Below, piece after piece: positions 1 to 8,539 of a stretch of 64,000 bases of DNA. Origin of the DNA: Agrobacterium arsenijevicii (GTDB lineage Bacteria; Pseudomonadota; Alphaproteobacteria; Rhizobiales; Rhizobiaceae); the NCBI GenBank assembly GCA_000949895.1, contig JWIT01000008.1:245966-309965 (forward strand), in the 5' to 3' direction. The notes beneath the pieces are model-generated. The model saw only the letters and a program-made list of their open reading frames with translations, did not search any database and was not told where the DNA came from. Positions within the stretch are counted from its first letter, which is position 1. Each line of letters opens with the position of its first letter. Made by a program: the position numbers and the translations under genes.

Positions 1-546
1 CGTGAAACGATGGTTGAAGAACTTGGCACTCTGATTAGCAGCCTTGGACTGACAGCAATCTACGTGACGCACGATCAGTCCGAAGCGTTGACGCTTGCCG
101 ATAAAGTGGCGGTGATGGACGCCGGGCAGATCGTCCAACTTGCGGCGCCTGACCAGCTGGTAGAGCAACCGGCAAGTCCCAAAGTCGCCGAATTCCTGCG
201 CCTTGGCACGGTTCTGTCCCTTACCCGGACGGGTGCAGATTGGATGCTCGGCCATCGTGCACTTGGCCAACTCGGGGGGCCGGATATACCCGCGGCAGAA
301 GTGCTGGTCACGCCGCGCGCGCTTCGGGTTGCCCCAATCGATGCGACCGTGCTGAGTGGTGTCATAACAGCCATTCATTATCGCGATACGGCCTACTCGG
401 TTAACGTCCGTCTGGATGGGCCAGAAAAACAAAACCTTCAGATTTCAAGCAATATCCGCCCGCGCATAGGGGAGCGCGTCGGGTTGGAGATTATCTCCGA
501 ACGTTTGCGCTGGTTTCCACCGCAGACGCTGGCCCCGATTTACTGA
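1..546 (+). CDS. ABC transporter ATP-binding protein, C-terminal part (ferric/phosphonate type)
   Basis: The reading frame is open from the first base, so the gene starts upstream of the window and only about 181 C-terminal residues are seen. The H-loop of an ABC ATPase is visible (YVTHDQSEAL), followed by VAVMDAGQIVQ and a C-terminal TOBE-like domain of about 110 residues. Walker A, the signature and Walker B lie outside the window. The gene ends 9 bases before a periplasmic binding protein and is followed by a two-domain permease, so it is the energising subunit of one importer. The binding protein and fused permease suggest the FbpABC/2-aminoethylphosphonate class. The substrate cannot be read from this fragment. 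Confidence 0.9.
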   Translation, partial: RETMVEELGTLISSLGLTAIYVTHDQSEALTLADKVAVMDAGQIVQLAAPDQLVEQPASPKVAEFLRLGTVLSLTRTGADWMLGHRALGQLGGPDIPAAEVLVTPRALRVAPIDATVLSGVITAIHYRDTAYSVNVRLDGPEKQNLQISSNIRPRIGERVGLEIISERLRWFPPQTLAPIY

Positions 547-555
547 GGTTATCTC

Positions 556-1509
556 ATGCTGAAAAACACAATCCGCGCCGGTGTTGCCGCCGCAACCCTA
601 TTTGCCGCTGGCGCAGCCCTTGCGGACATTAAAGTTTATACCGCAGGTCCGGCATCGCTGATCGACAAGCTCGCAGGTGGCTTCACTGCGGAAACCGGCA
701 TCAAGGTCGATACTTTCCAGGCAACCACTGGCAAGGTGATGGCCAGGATCGACGCCGAAGCCGCCAACCCGGTTGTGGACGTCCTGATCTCCGCTTCGTG
801 GGATACCGCGACCGACTTCAACAAGCGTGGGTGGCTGGTGCCCTATACAAGCCCGAATGCGGCAACCGTTCCGGATTTTCTGAAGACTGATACTGCCGTC
901 GCGCAGGGTGTATCAGCCCTCGCCATTGCCTGGAACCCGACTTCGGGGACACCGAAGCCCAAGGAATGGGCCGATTTGGCCAAGCCCGAATACAAGGATT
1001 TGGTAAACCTGCCTGACCCCGCGCAGTCGGGTGCCAGCTTCGAACTGGTTGCGGCGCTTTCGGGCACCCAAGGCTGGAAGCTTTTCGAATCGCTTTCCGC
1101 GAACGGCGCAATAGTTGCGGGGGCCAATGCCGAAGCGCTGAACCCGGTTCTTCAAGGAGCCAAGGCTGCCGTCTTCGGTGCGGTCGACTATATCTCGCTG
1201 AACGGCAAGGCGAAGGGTGAGCAGATAGAGGTAATCTTCCCCGAATCCGGCACTGTGATCGCACCGCGTCCTGTAATGATCATGAACTGGTCGAAGCACC
1301 AGGACGAGGCAAAGAAATTTGTCGACTACATCCTCTCGGACGCCGGGCAGGCCATCGTCGCAGGTGAAAACCTGATGCCGGCACGCGCCGATGTGGCCGC
1401 CGCGCGCCCGCTGATCGCCGATCTGAAGATACTTCCGGTCGATGCCGGCGCCGTCTACGGAAAGCGCGCCGAAACGCTGGAAACCTTCGGTAAGGCCTTT
1501 AAGAAGTAA
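556..1509 (+). CDS. periplasmic solute-binding protein of a ferric/phosphonate-type ABC transporter
   Basis: This 317-residue protein starts with a clear Sec signal peptide (MLKNTIRAGVAAATLFAAG, cleavage near ALA-DIKVY). The mature part has the family-1 binding-protein layout seen in FbpA/AfuA and phosphonate-binding proteins, with KEWADLAKPEYKDLVNLPDP in the middle and KFVDYILSDAGQ near the C terminus. The paired tyrosines that hold iron in FbpA are not evident near the expected place, so an organic or phosphonate ligand is as likely as iron. It sits between its ATPase and permease, with 9-base gaps on both sides, so the three are one operon. Confidence 0.88.
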   Translation: MLKNTIRAGVAAATLFAAGAALADIKVYTAGPASLIDKLAGGFTAETGIKVDTFQATTGKVMARIDAEAANPVVDVLISASWDTATDFNKRGWLVPYTSPNAATVPDFLKTDTAVAQGVSALAIAWNPTSGTPKPKEWADLAKPEYKDLVNLPDPAQSGASFELVAALSGTQGWKLFESLSANGAIVAGANAEALNPVLQGAKAAVFGAVDYISLNGKAKGEQIEVIFPESGTVIAPRPVMIMNWSKHQDEAKKFVDYILSDAGQAIVAGENLMPARADVAAARPLIADLKILPVDAGAVYGKRAETLETFGKAFKK

Positions 1510-1518
1510 GGAAAATCC

Positions 1519-3192
1519 ATGGCACGCGCAAAAGAAGGGGTTAGCCCTTCCGTCATCATCTCGGCGGCTGGGTTGATCCTCGTGGTTGCCGTGCCTTTCC
1601 TCTTCATTGTCTTGCAGGCGATATTTCCCGAGTTGGGGCGCGGCTCATTGGCCGCGCCGTTCTCGATGTTGGCTTCCACGCTCGGCGATCCCAAACTTAT
1701 AGATATGACACTGAACACGCTGGTGCTGGGCGCGCTGGTCGTGGCCTTGTCAGCACTGATCGCGGTGCCGCTTGCTGTCCTGCGCGCTCTGTTTCGGGTC
1801 CCCGGTGCGGTGATATGGGATGTCCTTTTCCTGATCCCCTTCATGATCCCGCCCTACATCGCCACACTCGGCTGGATCATGACATTGCAGCCAAGGGGCT
1901 ACCTCTCGCAAATTGCCGGGTTCGACCTTGCGACCTTTCTGTTTTCAGTCCCCGGCATCGTCTTTGTCATGACGCTGAACACCTTCCCGGTGGTTTATTT
2001 TGCCGTTTCGCGCACGGTGGAAACCGTCGGCTCCCGCTATGCCGATGTCGCCCGTGTCTTTGGCGCAAGCTCGGCGCGAGCCTTCTGGCGGATCACGCTG
2101 CCGCTTTCTACTCCAGGCCTTGCGGCAAGCCTGCTCCTTGTGTTCGCCATGGCAATCGAGGAATACGGCACACCCGCTGCCCTCGGTGGCCGCGCCGGGT
2201 TCCAGGTACTGGTGACCGCAATCGACCTGAGAGTTTCCGACTGGCCGATAGATCTGCCGGGCGCCGCCATCCTGTCCCTGGTACTGGCCGTCCTTTCTTT
2301 CAGCGCGTTCCTTTTGCAGCGCTGGATACTGATGCGCCGATCCTATCAGACCACCACCGGAAAACCCCAGGAAAGCGCGAAGCGAGACCTAGGTCTTTGG
2401 CGCATCCCCGTGGTCGGCGTCTTTGCGCTGGTCGCACTCGTTGCCACCGGGCTGCCGTTACTGGCGATCCTCGCCACCGCTTCGTCACGCACGATTTCAG
2501 GGGGGCTTCGCTGGTCCAATCTGGGCCTGTCGAATTTCACGGCCATCCTCGTAGACAGTTCCGGTGCGCTCAAGGCTCTGGGGACCAGTCTAAGTCTGGG
2601 GCTCGCGGCTGCGATCGTAACAGGGATCCTTGGCGCACTTTCTGCCTATGCGGTTGTGAAAAGCAAAATGCGCGGACGCGGGCTGCTGGACGCACTGACA
2701 ATCCTGCCGAACGCCCTGCCGGGAATTGTCGTCGCGGTTGGTCTGATCCTCGCCTGGAACCAGCCGTGGCTGGCGATCACGCCATACAACACCGTGCTGA
2801 TCCTGCTTCTTGCCTATTGCTGTATCCTGCTGCCGCAGCCGGTGCGTTATTCCACCGCTGCCTTTCACCAGATCGGCGACAATCTGGAGGCTGCTGCGCG
2901 TGTGTTTGGCGCCTCGCCCCTGACCGCATTACGCCGCATCCTTCTTCCTTTGATCATGCCGAGCCTGATGGCCTCAATGCTCCTCGTCTTTGCGGTCGCA
3001 ACACGCGAACTGGTCGCTTCGAGTGTGGTGGCACCAGTCGGCGTGGCGACGATTTCGACCTATATCTGGCGTCAGTTCGAACAAGGCTCGATCGGGCTTG
3101 GCATGGCGATGGCGTTCATCACCATCATGATTACGACCGCCCTGCCCCTGATCCTGTTGAGCCTGATGGGTCGCAGGGGAAGCCTTCTTTGA
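1519..3192 (+). CDS. two-domain ABC transporter permease (FbpB/PhnV class)
   Basis: The 557-residue membrane protein contains two copies of the BPD_transp_1 fold, about residues 1-265 and 290-557. Each half carries an EAA-type loop: ADVARVFGASSARAFWRITL in the first and AARVFGASPLTALRRILL in the second. The fused arrangement is normal for ferric and phosphonate importers, where one chain forms the whole channel. The start ATG at 1519 follows the binding protein by nine bases. It is the last gene of the operon; a small hairpin and a long palindrome follow. Confidence 0.92.
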   Translation: MARAKEGVSPSVIISAAGLILVVAVPFLFIVLQAIFPELGRGSLAAPFSMLASTLGDPKLIDMTLNTLVLGALVVALSALIAVPLAVLRALFRVPGAVIWDVLFLIPFMIPPYIATLGWIMTLQPRGYLSQIAGFDLATFLFSVPGIVFVMTLNTFPVVYFAVSRTVETVGSRYADVARVFGASSARAFWRITLPLSTPGLAASLLLVFAMAIEEYGTPAALGGRAGFQVLVTAIDLRVSDWPIDLPGAAILSLVLAVLSFSAFLLQRWILMRRSYQTTTGKPQESAKRDLGLWRIPVVGVFALVALVATGLPLLAILATASSRTISGGLRWSNLGLSNFTAILVDSSGALKALGTSLSLGLAAAIVTGILGALSAYAVVKSKMRGRGLLDALTILPNALPGIVVAVGLILAWNQPWLAITPYNTVLILLLAYCCILLPQPVRYSTAAFHQIGDNLEAAARVFGASPLTALRRILLPLIMPSLMASMLLVFAVATRELVASSVVAPVGVATISTYIWRQFEQGSIGLGMAMAFITIMITTALPLILLSLMGRRGSLL

Positions 3193-3213
3193 CCCTGATC
3201 GTGCGGTGAACCT

Positions 3214-3229
3214 CGCCGGTTTGCCGGCG
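3214..3229 (+). terminator. GC-rich hairpin after the ABC operon
   Basis: CGCCGG and CCGGCG pair perfectly around the loop TTTG, 21 bases after the permease stop codon. No run of T follows directly, so it is a weak intrinsic terminator at best. Together with the larger palindrome at 3234 it probably ends transcription from both sides. Confidence 0.4.
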
Positions 3230-3233
3230 TGGC

Positions 3234-3265
3234 TTTGATGTGTTCAAGCGCTTGAACACATCAAA
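3234..3265. terminator. perfect 32-base palindrome between convergent genes
   Basis: The half-site TTTGATGTGTTCAAGC is followed immediately by its exact reverse complement GCTTGAACACATCAAA. The A and T ends give both transcripts a short U tract, so this fits a bidirectional terminator for the convergent permease (ends 3192) and lipoprotein gene (ends 3280). The complete lack of a spacer is unusual for a terminator, and a protein binding site is possible. Confidence 0.55.
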
Positions 3266-3279
3266 CACCGGGTCAAAGT

Positions 3280-4164
3280 CTATTGCATTGCGGGCTTCGG
3301 TTGCTTGTCCGTCCAACCGGGCGGTGCGCCAACCTTATCCGCAACTATTCCCATAAGGCCTGGAGACCGCCCGAAAGCGTCGCAGGCGGCGTATTTAGGT
3401 TTGCCGCCAAGCGCGGAGTTTATTCGTTGGCCAGATGGTATTGAGAGATCCAGCCCCTTTGGCTCCTTGCCGCTGACAAGCATGCGGGAGAAATATTTTC
3501 CGAAGTTCGCAGCCAGACTGTAGGCATCCCCGACTTCGGACACGCGCGCCTTGTTGGTCAGGGAGTTGGCGCCTTTCGACCAGACGACTGCGGCGCGCTG
3601 TGTGCCGGTACTGTCTATCGCCTCCGCTTCGACCGCCAACCCACCCAGACCGGCTGGAAGACGCGGAATGCTGACCGGAAGCGCAAAGCTGCTTCCAAGC
3701 GAAACCGCAGTCGAGACACCGGCCATCGTCTTGTTGGTGGGAACGACATCGGTCACGACCGTATGGAGGGAGAGATCGGCGGGCTGTCCAGGTGAGACGA
3801 TCTGGTACTTGTCGCTGAGGGCGACGCAAACGGCACGGTCGAGAGCGTTAGAGACGAGCGCCCTGTCTTGCGGCAACTTGATTCTCGATGCCGCATCGAA
3901 GGAAAACGTCGTCGGGACAATCGACACGGTTTTGACCTGCGCCAGTCCTGTCGTGTCGACAAACATGCGGGATTTAGTGAACTTGCCCTTGGCCGGGCTA
4001 AGATGATTATAGGAGGTCAGCGTCCCTCCCTCCTTCAGGGGGACGGACGTGCAGCTGGCGAGCAGCGCGACCGTGGGAAAGACAAGCCACACCAGTCCGG
4101 TTTGCTGCCTGATCACGCTCTTTTGTTCGGAATAAATCGTTGCTGGATGGTGCCGGTTGCCCAC
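3280..4164 (-). CDS. DUF3313-type lipoprotein
   Basis: This 294-residue product has an N-terminal hydrophobic stretch ending in the lipobox LLASC (residues about 34-38), so it should be lipid-anchored. The body resembles the DUF3313 family of proteobacterial lipoproteins, whose role is unknown. GTG at 4164 was chosen because GGAGA lies about seven bases upstream on the minus strand. GTG at 4116 would give a more typical 22-residue lipoprotein signal and remains possible. It stands alone, convergent with the ABC operon, and nothing nearby explains its role. Confidence 0.7.
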   Translation of the reverse strand: MGNRHHPATIYSEQKSVIRQQTGLVWLVFPTVALLASCTSVPLKEGGTLTSYNHLSPAKGKFTKSRMFVDTTGLAQVKTVSIVPTTFSFDAASRIKLPQDRALVSNALDRAVCVALSDKYQIVSPGQPADLSLHTVVTDVVPTNKTMAGVSTAVSLGSSFALPVSIPRLPAGLGGLAVEAEAIDSTGTQRAAVVWSKGANSLTNKARVSEVGDAYSLAANFGKYFSRMLVSGKEPKGLDLSIPSGQRINSALGGKPKYAACDAFGRSPGLMGIVADKVGAPPGWTDKQPKPAMQ

Positions 4165-4294
4165 AATGCTATCTCCGTTGCTGATCGCATTGGATGGACA
4201 GTAGGCAGCAATAATTGCGGCAGCATTATAACCAAATACCCTCCTAGCCCGGTGGATGGCGAATGTCGCGCATCGTCCCGCGGAGCTGTGATTT

Positions 4295-5053
4295 TCAGGG
4301 GAATATCCCGCGCCCGCCCGCTACATTAATCACTGATCCGGTGGTGTAGCTTGCTTCGTCCGACATCAGCCACACTATGGCCTGAGCTACCTCCAGAGCC
4401 GTACCGGTTCGCCCCATCGGCAAGTCGCGAGCCATGCGAGCAGCTCGCCCCGGGTCGCCGCCTGAGGCATGAATGTCGGTATCTATGATTCCAGGGCAGA
4501 CACCGTTCACGCGTATGCCTTCGGCCGCAACTTCGAGCGCCATCCCGACGGTAAAGGTATCTATTGCTCCTTTGGATGCCGCGTAATCTACGTAAGTGCC
4601 AGGCGAGCCGAGCTTCGCAGCAGCGGATGTCACATTAACAATACTTCCACCCTGACCACCATGCCGCGTGGACAAGCGCCTTACAGCGCGGCCTGAACAG
4701 AGAATGGTGCCCAAAGTGTTGATCGAAAACATCCGCGTGAGCCGATCGAAGTCAAAATCTTCGACCCGAGCTGCCACATCAACCACGCCAGCATTGTTGA
4801 CCAGCCCTGCTAGACGGCCCATCCGGTCTGCGGCCTCAAAGATGCGATCAATATCAGCCTCTTGCGAGACATCGGCCTGTATAGATAAGGCTGTGCCGCC
4901 GGCATTATGTATTTTTGCGCAGAGCGCCTCAGCCGCTGCGGAATTTCCCACGTAATTGACAAGAACAGCATAGCCACGTTGAGCAGCCAGCTCGGATGTC
5001 GCTGCACCAATGCCGCGTGATCCCCCCGTGACGATCAAAACCCTATTGGACAT
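4295..5053 (-). CDS. short-chain dehydrogenase/reductase
   Basis: A 252-residue classical SDR. The cofactor motif TGGSRGIG is at residues 9-16, NNAG near 87, the catalytic serine in NVTSAAAK, and the active-site pair in YAASK. The C-terminal PGIIDTDIHASGG and SYTTGSVINVAGG are typical of the family. The order resembles glucose-1-dehydrogenase-like/YgfF enzymes, but the substrate is not predictable. It lies 143 bases downstream of the XylR-like regulator on the same strand and may be co-transcribed with it, which would tie it to the aromatic or ketone pathway across the divergent promoter. Confidence 0.85.
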   Translation of the reverse strand: MSNRVLIVTGGSRGIGAATSELAAQRGYAVLVNYVGNSAAAEALCAKIHNAGGTALSIQADVSQEADIDRIFEAADRMGRLAGLVNNAGVVDVAARVEDFDFDRLTRMFSINTLGTILCSGRAVRRLSTRHGGQGGSIVNVTSAAAKLGSPGTYVDYAASKGAIDTFTVGMALEVAAEGIRVNGVCPGIIDTDIHASGGDPGRAARMARDLPMGRTGTALEVAQAIVWLMSDEASYTTGSVINVAGGRGIFP

Positions 5054-5196
5054 AGGCGCCTCTCTTTTGTTTGGCCTCCAACGAATCTGGATGGACCGGC
5101 AACAAATCTTTCCTAGCTCACTGCACGATTTTGGGACCGCCCGCGATCTTTCCCTTTCGGAAGCGATCGTAAAATTTCACCGGGCGCCCATCTTTC

Positions 5197-6807
5197 TCAG
5201 GCCTCCCTACCCCGAAGCCTGTATGCGAGTTGTGGCCGGGTCAAGCCCAGCAATTGCGCCGCTTTGGCTACATTTCCATCCGCACGATCAATCGCAAGCT
5301 GATAGAATAACTGGTTTAATTGTTCGAGCTCAAAACCGTCTGTCTCAATAGCGGCTTCAGCCATGGAGTGCAGTTTGCCATTCCAGACATCGTGCAGGTT
5401 GCCTGACGAAGACAGCGCGTCCGCTCTTGCGATAGCAGCAGCATTGATTGCCTTGAGAGGGGAGACTTCCAGCTGTGCATTGGCAAGAACGGCCTCGAGA
5501 GACACCAGGTTCTCCGGCATGGGCAAGCTGGCCAGCCTTGCCAGCGCAGTTGCATCGAGATCGCGAACCGGGACGTCCAGTTTTTCTGCGACGACGTCCT
5601 TCAATGCCAAGGCGATTGCGGCTATCTCGTCCCGCCGCGCGTTGAGGGATGGCATCATGATCGGCTTCCTCGAGAGGATGCGGCGAAGAGCGGGGCGCAT
5701 GCGCAGATCGGAAGCAAAGGCAGCCGGCGTCGCTTCAGTCAGGATGATCAAGAGGGTTTGCCGCGCTGTCTCGCTTGCAGAGCGCAGGTGGTTCTCAAGA
5801 AAAGCCTGGCATGCCGCGTCAAGATGTTCGACATCCTGCAATAAAACGACATGTTTCCTGCCCGATCGTGTTGCAGGAGGCAAAAGCAGCGCGCGCAACA
5901 TTGCAAGCGTCATACCGTGGCCCGATGCCCATTCGGGCAACTTGCCACCCGGGGCGGCAAGACTTGCAATATGATTGGCCGCGATACTTTTTCCGCTGCC
6001 GACAGGTCCGGAAATCGTGACCGGGAAGCTTGAGCGCGCGGACGCCTCGATCTGATCGCGTACGGGCGCCAGGACAACCAGATCGAATCGTGCGGAAGCG
6101 TCAAACTTCGAGGGTAGAGGTTTGTGCCTTGCAGGACGCGACTGGATTTCCTCGCTCAGATAGCGCGGCATGATTTGTCGCCGAAACAGTTGCACAGCCG
6201 GGTCGTTTTCGCCCCACGCATCCGCGGGTTTTCCCACGACCCTGCAATGCTTGTGCCCCATCGCCTTGCATTCGGTTTCCTTGTAGACGATCAGCTTGCC
6301 GAGCGAATGCGTGGCATAGCCCGAGGCATAGCCGACAAGCGACCAGCAGACCGGCTCGGTCGCATCACCATAATGTTTCCGATGCTCGGAGGCTTCGGCG
6401 CTCTCGTGCCATAAAAATTCGCCCGAAAACTTGCCTTTCTTGAAATCAAAATCGTTGTGGACGGTCTCCACACGCGTGATGCCGCTCACGGTATGCAGCC
6501 GTGTGCCGGCGGTAAATGCATCGCCTGGATCGATGTTGGGCCATGATGCCTGCACGAAGCGTGAATCCTCCACGCCCGCCTGAAAGCCCAGCCGGATAAG
6601 CAAGGCGAACGCGTCCTCGCGTCCGTAATTGCGTACGATCTCTTCCCGCAGATGACTGAGGAAACTCGTTCTTTGCAACACCATCCGCGTATTGCCGAGA
6701 CGCAGGACGCCATTAACGGGGTTGAACACGAGATGAGCCAGAAGTTCCCGCAGCGTGGGATGCCCGCCCCTGTCGAGAAGCGCCTCCTGATCGCCGTTGA
6801 TCTTCAT
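5197..6807 (-). CDS. XylR/DmpR-like regulator with V4R sensor and degenerate AAA+ domain
   Basis: This 536-residue protein has the XylR/DmpR/PoxR architecture: an N-terminal XylR_N/V4R sensor for phenolic-type effectors (about residues 15-200, with the zinc-type cysteines C180 and C188), a AAA+ core (about 235-440) and a Fis-type helix-turn-helix at 506-536 (DGNVAKAAQLLGLTRPQLAY). Walker A is intact (GPVGSGKS, 267-274). The sigma-54 contact motif GAFTGA is absent; the region reads PEWASGHGMTLAMLRALLLP. The Walker B acidic pair is altered (VVLLQDVEHL). The start at 6807 has a strong GGGAGGG ribosome site. It is divergent from the dioxygenase operon and probably senses its substrate, but sigma-54 activation is doubtful. 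Confidence 0.85.
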   Translation of the reverse strand: MKINGDQEALLDRGGHPTLRELLAHLVFNPVNGVLRLGNTRMVLQRTSFLSHLREEIVRNYGREDAFALLIRLGFQAGVEDSRFVQASWPNIDPGDAFTAGTRLHTVSGITRVETVHNDFDFKKGKFSGEFLWHESAEASEHRKHYGDATEPVCWSLVGYASGYATHSLGKLIVYKETECKAMGHKHCRVVGKPADAWGENDPAVQLFRRQIMPRYLSEEIQSRPARHKPLPSKFDASARFDLVVLAPVRDQIEASARSSFPVTISGPVGSGKSIAANHIASLAAPGGKLPEWASGHGMTLAMLRALLLPPATRSGRKHVVLLQDVEHLDAACQAFLENHLRSASETARQTLLIILTEATPAAFASDLRMRPALRRILSRKPIMMPSLNARRDEIAAIALALKDVVAEKLDVPVRDLDATALARLASLPMPENLVSLEAVLANAQLEVSPLKAINAAAIARADALSSSGNLHDVWNGKLHSMAEAAIETDGFELEQLNQLFYQLAIDRADGNVAKAAQLLGLTRPQLAYRLRGREA

Positions 6808-7091
6808 CTACCCTCCCATGCCAAAAAATCTGGCGCGACTGAATGCAAGACAGACAATTGATGAAATCATCATAACGAATTTATCATTTGATAAAATCAA
6901 AATTCTTGAAGAGTAAATCGAGACATCTCACATTGCATTGCAATGACGATTTTTAATATTAAAAATCAATACTTTGACTACCGAAGTTAAGACTCCAGGG
7001 AATTTGGAGGATTATTGTATTGACCCTCTTCGATGGCGAATTCCAGACTGCCCCTACATACTGAGCCATTAAAAATCGGGAGGAGATTTCT
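6808..7091. promoter_or_regulatory. AT-rich divergent control region with four palindromes
   Basis: The spacer between the XylR-like regulator and the dioxygenase operon is much richer in A+T than its surroundings. It holds TGATGA-AA-TCATCA (6859-6872), TTTATCA-TT-TGATAAA (6880-6895), CATTGCA-T-TGCAATG (6931-6945) and the perfect 20-mer GATTTTTAATATTAAAAATC (6948-6967). The first two share a TGAT/ATCA core and could be tandem operators of the regulator. A good -24/-12 sigma-54 element with correct spacing was not found. The operon's ribosome site GGGAGGAG lies just before 7092. Confidence 0.6.
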
Positions 7092-7607
7092 ATGAGCACA
7101 CCGGCGCAAATCGTCAAACTTCCAGAAGAACCACATCATCAGACAATCCTTAAATATGCGCGTGAGGGGGCCCATATTCCTGGTGACGATGACCTAAATC
7201 CTTGGGTTCCCTTCGGCGACAGCGCCGCTATCAAGCATTTCTGTTTTGACGTGCGGACAAATTCCGTCGCCAACATCCTGTGGGTAAAAGGCGGCGGCCG
7301 GATCGGCACGCACCGCCATCGCGGAGTGGTCTCCGCATTAACGCTGGAAGGCTCCTTTGCCTATCATGAATATAGCTGGGTCGCCCGTCCCGGTGATTTC
7401 GTTTACGAGCTGCCGGGTACGGACCATACGCTTTTCTCCGATGACCCGAACGGCGTGAAGGCCATCTTCTGGATCAACGGGCCCATCGAGTTCTTCGACG
7501 ACAAAGGCAACTACGATTTCACCGCCGACGTGTTCTGGTTCATCAATCACTACACGAGCTACTGCGAAGAAAAAGGCATCCCGATAAATCAGGAAATGTT
7601 CATCTGA
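7092..7607 (+). CDS. cupin dioxygenase, 2,4'-dihydroxyacetophenone dioxygenase-like
   Basis: A 171-residue single-domain cupin. The metal motif THRHRG gives H74 and H76, and H112 (TDHTLF) is the third ligand of the second cupin motif. This three-histidine spacing matches the non-haem iron enzyme that cleaves the C-C bond between the two carbonyl-side carbons of 2,4'-dihydroxyacetophenone. The family also contains relatives without a known substrate, so the exact compound is inferred, not shown. A strong GGGAGGAG site precedes the start. It is the first gene of an operon with an SDR, a Liv-type transporter and an alcohol dehydrogenase, and is divergent from a phenolic-sensor-type regulator. 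Confidence 0.75.
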   Translation: MSTPAQIVKLPEEPHHQTILKYAREGAHIPGDDDLNPWVPFGDSAAIKHFCFDVRTNSVANILWVKGGGRIGTHRHRGVVSALTLEGSFAYHEYSWVARPGDFVYELPGTDHTLFSDDPNGVKAIFWINGPIEFFDDKGNYDFTADVFWFINHYTSYCEEKGIPINQEMFI

Positions 7608-7635
7608 CGCGTTCACTGGATAACGGATTGCCAAC

Positions 7636-8469
7636 ATGTCATTGCAGGAAATGTTCAATGTGGCCGGAAAGTCGGCCATCGTGACGGGTGCGGCCAGCGG
7701 CCTTGGTCGCGCGTATGCTGAAGTGCTGGCCGAAAACGGCGCGAAAGTCTGCCTTTTCGACATTAACCGCCTCGAACTGGATCGGACGCTCGAGGACATG
7801 CGTCGGGCCGGCGGTAATGTCTGGGGCGGCAATATTTGGGGACAGGTCGTTGACGTAACCGACCGCACGAACATGGAGGAAGCATTTGCCGGTGTCTTGA
7901 GGGAGCACGGCAGTATCGATATCGTCTTCGCCAATGCGGGGATTGATGCGGGACCGGGCTTTCTGACCGCCGAAGGCGAGCGCAATCCGCTTGGAGAAAT
8001 CGACAATCTCGACGACGGGCACTGGGACAAGGTCATCGCGACCAATCTGACCAGCGTCTTCAACACAATCAAGCTTGCCGCCCGTTACATGAAACAGAAC
8101 GGAGGAGGCCGCATCATTGCGACCTCGTCTTGCGCAGCGCTCTACAACGACGGCATCGTCGGCACACCCTATATGCCCGCCAAGGCAGGCGTCGCCCATC
8201 TGGTGCGACAGGCGGCGATGGAGCTTGGACGATATAACATTCTCGTCAACGCGATCGCGCCGGGTCCCTTCATCACCAATATCGCCGGCGGTCGACTGCG
8301 CAATGTGGAGGATCGCGAAGCTTTCCAAAAATGGTCGGTGCTGCGCCGCATCGCCGATACCTCGGAAATAAAAGGGCTCGCGCTCTATCTGGCTTCCCCG
8401 GCCTCGTCCTACGTCACCGGCGCGCAGATGGTTATTGACGGCGGACTGCATTTGCGTCCCGCCGGTTAG
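7636..8469 (+). CDS. short-chain dehydrogenase/reductase of the dioxygenase operon
   Basis: A 277-residue SDR with cofactor motif TGAASGLG (residues 18-25), NAG in FANAGID, catalytic serine in TSSCAAL and YMPAK as the Y-x-x-x-K pair. An extra loop (GPGFLTAEGERNPLGEIDNL) after the NAG motif is longer than in most SDRs and may shape the substrate pocket. It starts 28 bases after the cupin gene. It probably oxidises a hydroxyl to the ketone used by the dioxygenase, or reduces a product. This is inferred from position only. Confidence 0.85.
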   Translation: MSLQEMFNVAGKSAIVTGAASGLGRAYAEVLAENGAKVCLFDINRLELDRTLEDMRRAGGNVWGGNIWGQVVDVTDRTNMEEAFAGVLREHGSIDIVFANAGIDAGPGFLTAEGERNPLGEIDNLDDGHWDKVIATNLTSVFNTIKLAARYMKQNGGGRIIATSSCAALYNDGIVGTPYMPAKAGVAHLVRQAAMELGRYNILVNAIAPGPFITNIAGGRLRNVEDREAFQKWSVLRRIADTSEIKGLALYLASPASSYVTGAQMVIDGGLHLRPAG

Positions 8470-8539
8470 TGCACGGCAGCATCGGTCGTGGAGGAGATGA
8501 CCGATGCTGCCTTTTCCAAAAACAAAAAGGGAGGAGAAC

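Noticed and set aside
1815..3209. 464-codon open frame on the plus strand inside the two-domain permease gene
   Set aside because: It is a GC-driven shadow in another frame: rich in R, H and P, no family match and no ribosome site, while the permease frame has clear motifs.
6831..6850. Possible sigma-54 promoter TGGCGCG-ACTG-AATGC
   Set aside because: The GG and GC pairs are one base too far apart for a -24/-12 element, and it lies more than 240 bases before the operon start.
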